From Icerya purchasi (Eukaryota; Arthropoda; Insecta; Hemiptera; Monophlebidae): 64,000 bases of DNA. The stretch is from contig CM077116.1 in assembly GCA_039619475.1 (NCBI GenBank), positions 23,881,191-23,945,190 of the forward strand. Direction: 5' to 3'. Below the pieces are notes generated by a model. It had not been told where the DNA came from and did not search any database. It was given only the letters and a program-made list of their open reading frames with translations. Below, piece after piece: positions 58,600 to 64,000 of this stretch. Each line of letters opens with the position of its first letter. Position 1 is the stretch's first letter. The position numbers and the translations under genes are program-made.

Positions 58600-59937
58600 C
58601 GGAGTAGGTCTGCTCCTCACTATAACTTTCTTTTACCTACGTTTCTTTTATCGACAATTTTTTTTCGTATAATATCAGAGTTGCAGTGATACTTTTCATT
58701 AGGATGAATATGACCGTAGTAGTTTAACTTACGTTCTTGAATAGTCATCAATAATTCTCTTTCTTTTAGCATTCTGCGTAAGACTTCTTGGTTTGTAATG
58801 CGGTCTGTTCGTGGAATTGTTAACATACGACGATCGGTATGAACATCTCGAAGTCCTAAATTTTTTTCTCCCGTACGTAAGTGTCCAGCCTTCAACTCCA
58901 GATAACAATGTAGTGCATACGTAACATCTAACCAACCTTGTGCGTAACTGTAGATTAATATCTTTTCATGTAAGCAATTTCTTCATTGAAATAAAGGCTG
59001 TCTTAGCTTTCTCTATTCTGGTTCTAATCTCAATATTTTGATTGATTTCTTTACAGAACTAAGTGCCCCCCGGGTACTGAAATTTCATTGCCCTTTCAAT
59101 TTCTTGCAATCCGATATGTTTATTGCCTATAAACATATTCGTATCTTGCTAAAATTTATCCAGCGACATCCATTTCGTTTTGGACACATTTATTTCCAGT
59201 CCGTAACTTAGGCTAACTTTAAAGCATTTCTTGTAATCCGGAGAGGTTTCCTGATATCAGTACTGGTATCATCAGTGTATCTGATATTAGATATTCTTTT
59301 TCCGCTGACTATAATTCCATCTTCCGATGTGATAACTTGCTTGAAAATGGTCTCCGAATACACATTAAACAATGTAGGCGATAATACACACCCTTGTGTC
59401 TTACACTTTTTTTTGATTTTAATTTCATTTGTGAAGGTATTTTCGTAACGTACCATAGCTGTCTGATTCCAGTATGAGTTTTGTATTATTTTTATATCTG
59501 CTTCATTTAAACCGGTATATTTCAGAATTCGTGTATTAATATCTCATGATTAACGCAGTCGAAAGCTTTCCTGTAATTTATGAAGCTCAGGAATAAAGGA
59601 TGATTGAGATCTCTGCATCTTTGAGCTAAAATATTTAATATACATCATGCTTCGCGTGTACCAAACCCGCTTTTGAGTCCGATCCGCCATTCTTCAGAGT
59701 TCTTCTCGTATGCATCCGAGATCCTTTGATGAATAATCTCGAAAAATATCTTTGAGACATGGGACATAAGACCTCTATTGTGCGATAGTCTTCGTAATCT
59801 ATTGCCTTGGGCTTCTTTGGTATAGATATAAACGTAGACTTTAACCAGTCTCTTACCAGCTTACCTGCTTTGTACATGTTGTTAAAGAATTTTATTAGGA
59901 ATTTCATTATCGATTGTCGACCATTTGTGTTAAATAA
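58600..59937 (-). pseudogene. RTE-like LINE, main part (interrupted copy)
   Basis: Minus-strand order: KLFNTNGRQSIMKFLIKFF, AGKLVRDWLKSTFISIPKKP, DYEDYRTI (RT finger/palm start); TNEIKIKKKCKTQGCVLSPT then LFNVYSE; RISNIRYTDDT (catalytic YADD as YTDD); and after shifts the C-terminus TDRITNQEVLRRMLKERELL, QERKLNYYGHI, KIVDKRNVGKRK. Its upstream continuation lies at 61845-62054, beyond an inserted TIR element. A related but different family member lies head-on at 57400-58480. Confidence 0.82.
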
Positions 59938-60183
59938 TTTTAATGGATGTGATCGAATTGGTTCCCCTAATAATAAACTGGAATTATTACATTAGGTGGT
60001 CAAATTGGTTCCCAGGTTAAATCAGTTTTCAATTTAAAAAGGTCGAATTGGTTCCCATTGTTACTAGAATGATTTGTGAATCAGCGGGTTTATGTACTTT
60101 ATTAAAACGTGATATTTAACGAAAAAGAAATATATTTTTGATAGTAGTGGTGAATTTCGCATAAGAAATAACGTTAGGTAAAA

Positions 60184-61372
60184 TTTTTTTTTTTTTTCCT
60201 TCAACGCGTCAACACAGGACATTTATCCAACACAAAGGACTAACAGAATAATGAAACGTAGGGATTTGTAAGTTATATCAGGAACCGATTAGAAACAGAA
60301 GAAATGAACGTAGCCAATACAAGGAACAACAGAAGGAGAGGGAAGAGCAAGAATGTAGTGGGCACAGTAAGGAGTCGGAAGGCCAAGACCAAACAAAGTG
60401 AAATAAAGGACTGCGCTTTCCGAGGAGATAGAAGAGCATTCGAACAGAAGGTGATTTACATTACAGGTCAAATTTAAAATAAGAGAATGGAAGGAACACA
60501 AGGGAGACTGAACAATATTAAAACGAAAGAGGGAGGCAAGAAGCAGACTGCGATTAAAGCGCAGGCGAATTATGGAAGAAATAACAGAACGGCTGATGTA
60601 GGGAAAATTATTAAACCAGGAAAAAGTGGTGGAGAGGGTTGTATAGCAAGATAAAAGGAGTTGGGATTGGAGAAAAGAGGCGGATAAAGATCAATCTAAA
60701 AGTTATGGTTAAAACGATAAGAGAGAGGGCAAATTCTTGGGAGAGGAATCTTTCTATGAAATGGCCATTTACTGCAGCTAGACATGCCAAAGAATCGGCA
60801 AGATCGTTACCAACGATGCCGCAGTGGCCCGGAATCCAGAGCAGATCAATTAGGATAGAACGGAATGTTAATAAATTATAAATTAGAGAACAAATATAAA
60901 GAATAATAGGATCTGACGAGGGTTTAGGGAAGGGAGACGAGATGGCTACTAAAACGCTTTTCGAATCAGAGCATATGACGAATTTCGATAAATTGGATGT
61001 TGAGGATATAAAAAGGATGACACGTAAAATAGCCGTGGATTCGGCTAAAAAGATAGAAGAAAAGGAAGGGAGTTGAAAAGACTCAGAATAGTTGATATCA
61101 GGAAGAATAAAAGCAACTCTGACACCTGTAGCAGATTTTGAGCCATCCGTAAAAACCGTGCTGTGAGCTGGAAAGAGTGAGTGTAGAGTTTTGTTAAATT
61201 CGTTATGTATTACAGGAAGCGGGAGAGATTTAATGTTAGAAGGAAGAGAAAATAATTTACCACCGATTGCATTTGATTCGTTTTTTTTTGAACGTATAGA
61301 CATGAAATATAAATCGTGAATAACTACACAGGAGTTGAGCTGTGTGAACATTCATTTATTGGCAAAGTATTA
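60184..61372 (-). mobile_element. RNase H LINE copy nested in the TIR element
   Basis: A T run at 60184-60197 is the poly(A) tail. The minus strand encodes RNase H: STVFTDGSKSATGVRVAFIL (Asp), SSIFLAESTAILRVILFISS (Glu), FVICSDSKSVLVAI (Asp) and LIDLLWIPGHCGIVGNDLAD (His/Asp). The frame runs from 61351 to 60611. After a shift it has the C-terminal finger CNVNHLLFECSS (within 60501-60289). It is a 5'-truncated member of the family at 5.4-8.4 kb. The upstream limit near 61372 is approximate. Confidence 0.85.
60611..61351 (-). pseudogene. LINE RNase H domain (open, 246 codons)
   Basis: All four catalytic positions of RNase H (D, E, D and the late D in a GHCGIVGNDLAD context) are retained in one open frame, but it lacks an RT and the first 70 or so residues are connector sequence. 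It cannot work alone as a transposon. The open frame suggests this insertion is younger than its neighbours. Confidence 0.75.
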
Positions 61373-61844
61373 TGAAACTACATGAAGTGCTAAAAGTTAA
61401 CAATTGTTTATTTTCCATTTAAAGTTCAGATTATTTTAAAACAAATAACAATAATACACAAATTGAAGACAGCTTGCAACATAGATGTGCGAATTGCTTG
61501 CAAAGAAACGAGAAAAAAGTCTTTCAAATATATCCGCATGACTTTTTTCATTTACTTAATTTCGTTGACTACGTAATGAATAATAAAAGAAAACACAATA
61601 AATAATAGCAGTAACAATTAGAAACTCTGGCTAAGAAGTCGCAAGGTACAGCGGAGTTAAAATAATAATAATAATAATAAAAAAAAAAAAAAAACTTTAA
61701 CAACATAGAACGGGAACCAATTTGACTAGCTAAATTGAAAATCAAGTTTATCTACGGGAACCAATTCGAACTTTAATCTTACCCGGGAACCAATTCGAAC
61801 TTTAATCTTACCCGGAAACCAATTTGACCTTTCACATTTTTAAT

Positions 61845-62054
61845 ATATCTCCATGAATGCCGTTTGGCCCTACTGCCTTCCCTATTTTTAAATTCTTAAT
61901 TGCTATAATTATTTCTGATTCATGTATCTCATTTATGGTCGTTGTATATCACGTGTTTTTATGCTAGTTTGATCATCTTTGGCACTATAGAACAATTTCT
62001 GCACACAGTTTGCCCATTTTTCTAATCTATCTTGAAGATTCGTCAGTATTGCTT
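61845..62054 (-). pseudogene. RTE-like LINE, upstream part of the interrupted copy
   Basis: The minus strand reads LQDRLEKWANCVQKLFYSAK, then EIHESEIIIAIKNLKIGKAV and GPNGIHGDILK, the motif usually read KAPGPDGI-E-LK. It continues directly into 59937 after removal of the TIR element. At its own upstream side it is cut by the tail of another LINE (T run and ATT repeat, 62055-62079). Confidence 0.8.
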
Positions 62055-62179
62055 CATTATTATTATTATTATTTTTTTAGATCCCCCCTTTGGGCACGTC
62101 AGCTAAGAACCTACACCCAGAAACAATAAGAAAAAAAAGAGCCGTCAGTTAAATTTTGATTCGGTCAGATATGGACAAT
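62055..62179 (-). mobile_element. LINE G, 3' end separated by an insertion
   Basis: It contains the last codons LSISDRIKI and stop (62149-62151 on the minus strand), the 3' UTR and a tail composed of A and AAT units (62055-62079). The coding part resumes at 63045 after the LINE F insertion. Both sides of F carry AGATATGGACAAT. Confidence 0.82.
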
Positions 62180-63044
62180 TTTTTTTTTTTTTTTTTTTTT
62201 GGGCGCGTCAGCGGCATTGACCCAACAACAAGAAAACTAAGCTAATAAATTAAATAACTAAGCGGTCCGAAATGGACGCAACAAAGGACAGCAGTGCGGA
62301 CACCACAGAAGATGAAGGAAAGGAGAGGATAAAGGAAGAGTTACAGGGAGTAGGGAGACCTAATGACAGGAGCTGACTGTATAAAAGGTAGCGTTCGTTA
62401 CGAAGAGCAGGACACTCAAAGAAAATGTGATTAGCATCACATGTACGAGGAGGATCACAATCGTGGAGAGAACAATCAGGAGAAGGCGACAGAGCAAATC
62501 GAAAGCGAGAAGAGGGGAGGAGAGAATGATTGATCCGGAGATGAATTAGGGAGACAATAGAAGAGCGACGACTGAGAGGAATAGAATGGAACCAAGACAG
62601 GGAACGAGGAATTGGCTGAATGAAACGGTAATGAGTATGACGATTAGAAAATAGGGAGGGATAAATATCCTGCCAAAGTCTTGCGTGATTGGAGGTGGAT
62701 AAGGAAAGGATATCTGAAGAAGGGAAATGGTTGAGGAATGAATCAAGGCGACCAGCAGAACGAGCCAAAGAATCGGCTTCATCGTTGCCATCAATTCCGG
62801 AATGACTGGGGACCCACAAAAAATCAATGAGAATAGAACGGGATGACTGCAAAGTGGAGGTAAGAGAACGAATTGAGAGAATAATATTATCAGAGGAATG
62901 TGAAGGAGGAGAGGATATGGCTTGAAGAACGCCCTTAGAGTCCGAAATAATGAGGAATTGGGAAAGATCGCTTAAAGAGGAAATATAAGAGATAGCCTGA
63001 AGGATGGCGATCGACTCGGCAGAAAAAATAGAGCAGAAGGAAGG
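62180..63044 (-). mobile_element. LINE F, 5'-truncated copy inserted in LINE G
   Basis: 865 bp with a poly(A) tail (T run from 62180 to about 62203) and a perfect 13-bp target duplication AGATATGGACAAT (62167-62179 and 63045-63057). It starts inside RNase H, at PSFCSIFSAESIAIL, so the first catalytic Asp block FTDGSKS is absent. It continues through SDSKGVLQAI, LIDFLWVPSHSGIDGNDEAD and the C-terminal finger CDANHIFFEC to SISDRLVI and stop. This is textbook target-primed reverse transcription with 5' truncation. Confidence 0.93.
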
Positions 63045-63323
63045 AGATATGGACAATATAAAGGAACTAACGGATGAAATAATGGATGGCGAGGAGAAGG
63101 ACAAAATATAAGATGCACAATAAGGAGCGGGGAGCTTGAGTTTCAGCAGACAAGAATATAGAATACAACGTTCAACAGAAAGGAATGAACATTCAAAAAA
63201 GATGTGATTGGCGTCGTAAATCGCCGCTTCATTTGGGTGGAGAGGACAATTTGGAGAGGAGACAAGGGAAAAACGGAAACGAGAGGAAGGAAGAGCAGAA
63301 TGGCCAAAACGCAAGCGAATCAT
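62250..63323 (-). CDS. Chimeric 357-codon LINE ORF (G C-terminus fused to F RNase H)
   Basis: One open frame spans two insertions. Residues 1 to about 89 are the C-terminal finger and tail of LINE G (FRFSLVSSPNCPLH, DANHIFFECSFL, SSFILSIS). From there it enters LINE F (PSFCSIFSAES) through RNase H without its first Asp and ends with F's own finger (DCSLHDCDPPRTCDANHIFF then ECP) and stop. The insertion happened to keep frame, so two fingers flank a crippled RNase H. No function is implied; it is an insertion accident that annotation pipelines could mistake for a gene. Confidence 0.8.
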   Translation of the reverse strand: MIRLRFGHSALPSSRFRFSLVSSPNCPLHPNEAAIYDANHIFFECSFLSVERCILYSCLLKLKLPAPYCASYILSFSSPSIISSVSSFILSISPSFCSIFSAESIAILQAISYISSLSDLSQFLIISDSKGVLQAISSPPSHSSDNIILSIRSLTSTLQSSRSILIDFLWVPSHSGIDGNDEADSLARSAGRLDSFLNHFPSSDILSLSTSNHARLWQDIYPSLFSNRHTHYRFIQPIPRSLSWFHSIPLSRRSSIVSLIHLRINHSLLPSSRFRFALSPSPDCSLHDCDPPRTCDANHIFFECPALRNERYLLYSQLLSLGLPTPCNSSFILSFPSSSVVSALLSFVASISDRLVI

Positions 63324-64000
63324 AGAAATGACAACAGCACGGGGAAGTGAAGGAAACTCAAAGAACCAGGGATTAGAAGGAAGACTAGGTTGTACAAACA
63401 GATAAAAGGATTAATCGTTACGAAAGGAGGAAGGGTAGATATCTGACCAAAGTTTGAGATGAAATTTAGTACATAGGGAATTCAAGTTGGAGGATGGAAC
63501 TTTTTTAAAGAAGGAACGAGAGGAAGCAGCAACTCGAGCCAAGGAATTCGCTGTCCCATTATCTTTGAAAATCAACACAAATGAAGTAGTGAGAAGAAAG
63601 AAGATGGACATATCTTCTAGCACAGGAAAATTTTTCTTCCTTATAACAAAGACAAAAATGAGAATGATGAGAGGGGAACAAAACAGGACAAGAAAGATTG
63701 ATATTAAATATAAAGCAATCTGACCGGAAATGAAATACATGGATTAGAGAGAAGATCGGACTCGGTGATGTGTTAGAATAAATGGCCAAACTGAAGTGGA
63801 GCTGATCCGGGAACATAGCCCGAAGTAAGGATAACCAATGGACAAAACGGGTGTTGAAATGATAGCCGATTGATAGGAAAATCGGTAGATCGCTGACCCA
63901 TCGGCATGGCGACATAGCTCGGGTAGCAAGAAAGAACTGGATACAGGAAGCTCAAGATCAGAACGAATGGAAGGAATTGGGGAATGCCTACGTCAAGCAG
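63045..64000 (-). mobile_element. LINE G, main part, running off the window
   Basis: The minus strand shows the C-terminal finger at 63323-63058 and RNase H end fragments such as NGTANSLARVAASSRSFF (63560-63480) and LKLWSDIYPSSFRND. Upstream to 64000 there is frameshifted sequence presumably from the RT-RNase H connector, in which I cannot identify motifs. It is the same family as the 5.4-8.4 kb LINE and lies inside the RTE-like LINE at 58.6-62.05 kb. Confidence 0.75.

Larger units (their letters stand above)
59945..61837. mobile_element. TIR element with repeated GGTCAAATTGGTTCCC motif, inserted in a LINE
   Basis: The 1,893-bp insert is flanked by TTTTAAT on both sides (59938-59944, 61838-61844). 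Removing it with one copy of the 7-bp repeat restores the LINE reading DILKLFNTNGRQ without a break. The ends share ATGTGA and then copies of (G)GTCRAATTGGTTYCC: three in the left arm (59953-60056) and four, inverted, in the right arm (61704-61829). About 1.2 kb of its interior is a later LINE insertion (60184-61372), leaving roughly 700 bp of its own. No transposase is visible; the superfamily is undetermined. Confidence 0.82.

Overview
The window is AT-rich eukaryotic DNA, almost certainly from an insect nuclear genome. The evidence is a spliced metazoan mitochondrial complex I gene with GT/AG introns, a mariner transposon, Jockey-, I/R1- and RTE-like non-LTR retrotransposons, Helitrons, arthropod-type SINEs and many A/T microsatellites. 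There are no bacterial operons, CRISPR arrays or ribosome binding sites. I cannot fix the insect order from the sequence.

Only one host gene is well supported: an NDUFC2 homologue (complex I subunit B14.5b) on the + strand. It has three coding exons (22876-23083, 26993-27136, 37195-37244) and a predicted product of about 133 residues. Both introns keep phase (1 nt + 2 nt split codons), and an AATAAA lies about 95 nt past the stop. Intron 1 (3.9 kb) looks like plain AT-rich sequence. Intron 2 (10 kb) is swollen by a Jockey remnant split by about 1.8 kb that contains a Helitron, by a pair of convergent Helitron-like ends, and by a SINE carrying both 5S rRNA-like and tRNA-like segments.

Layout: 1-3350, no gene seen. 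3356-4673, a nearly pristine mariner with an open transposase frame. 5440-8447, a decayed RNase H-bearing LINE. 8830-13720, LINE scraps, a snapback MITE and a hairpin-ended repeat family with tandem monomers of about 250-285 bp (called HP below). 14150-14460, a SINE copy. 16143-17830, a dead mariner and a Jockey scrap. 19160-21264, HP monomers and a 940-bp TIR element. 22876-37344, NDUFC2. 38398-43349, HP copies and a second Helitron with two nested elements. 43530-44570, a decayed LINE (zinc knuckles, RNase H). 44710-48540, no gene seen. 48549-52470, three LINE remnants. 54140-58480, HP end, SINE and three LINE fragments. 58600-64000, a deep nest: an RTE-like LINE carries a TIR element (7-bp target duplication) that itself holds an RNase H LINE, and the same host LINE carries another LINE that was in turn hit by a third (13-bp duplication), producing an in-frame chimeric ORF.

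I found no convincing new gene system. The most unusual items are the 5S-tRNA composite SINE, the hairpin-ended HP family and the reconstructable nested insertions. All alignments were done by eye and no database was searched.
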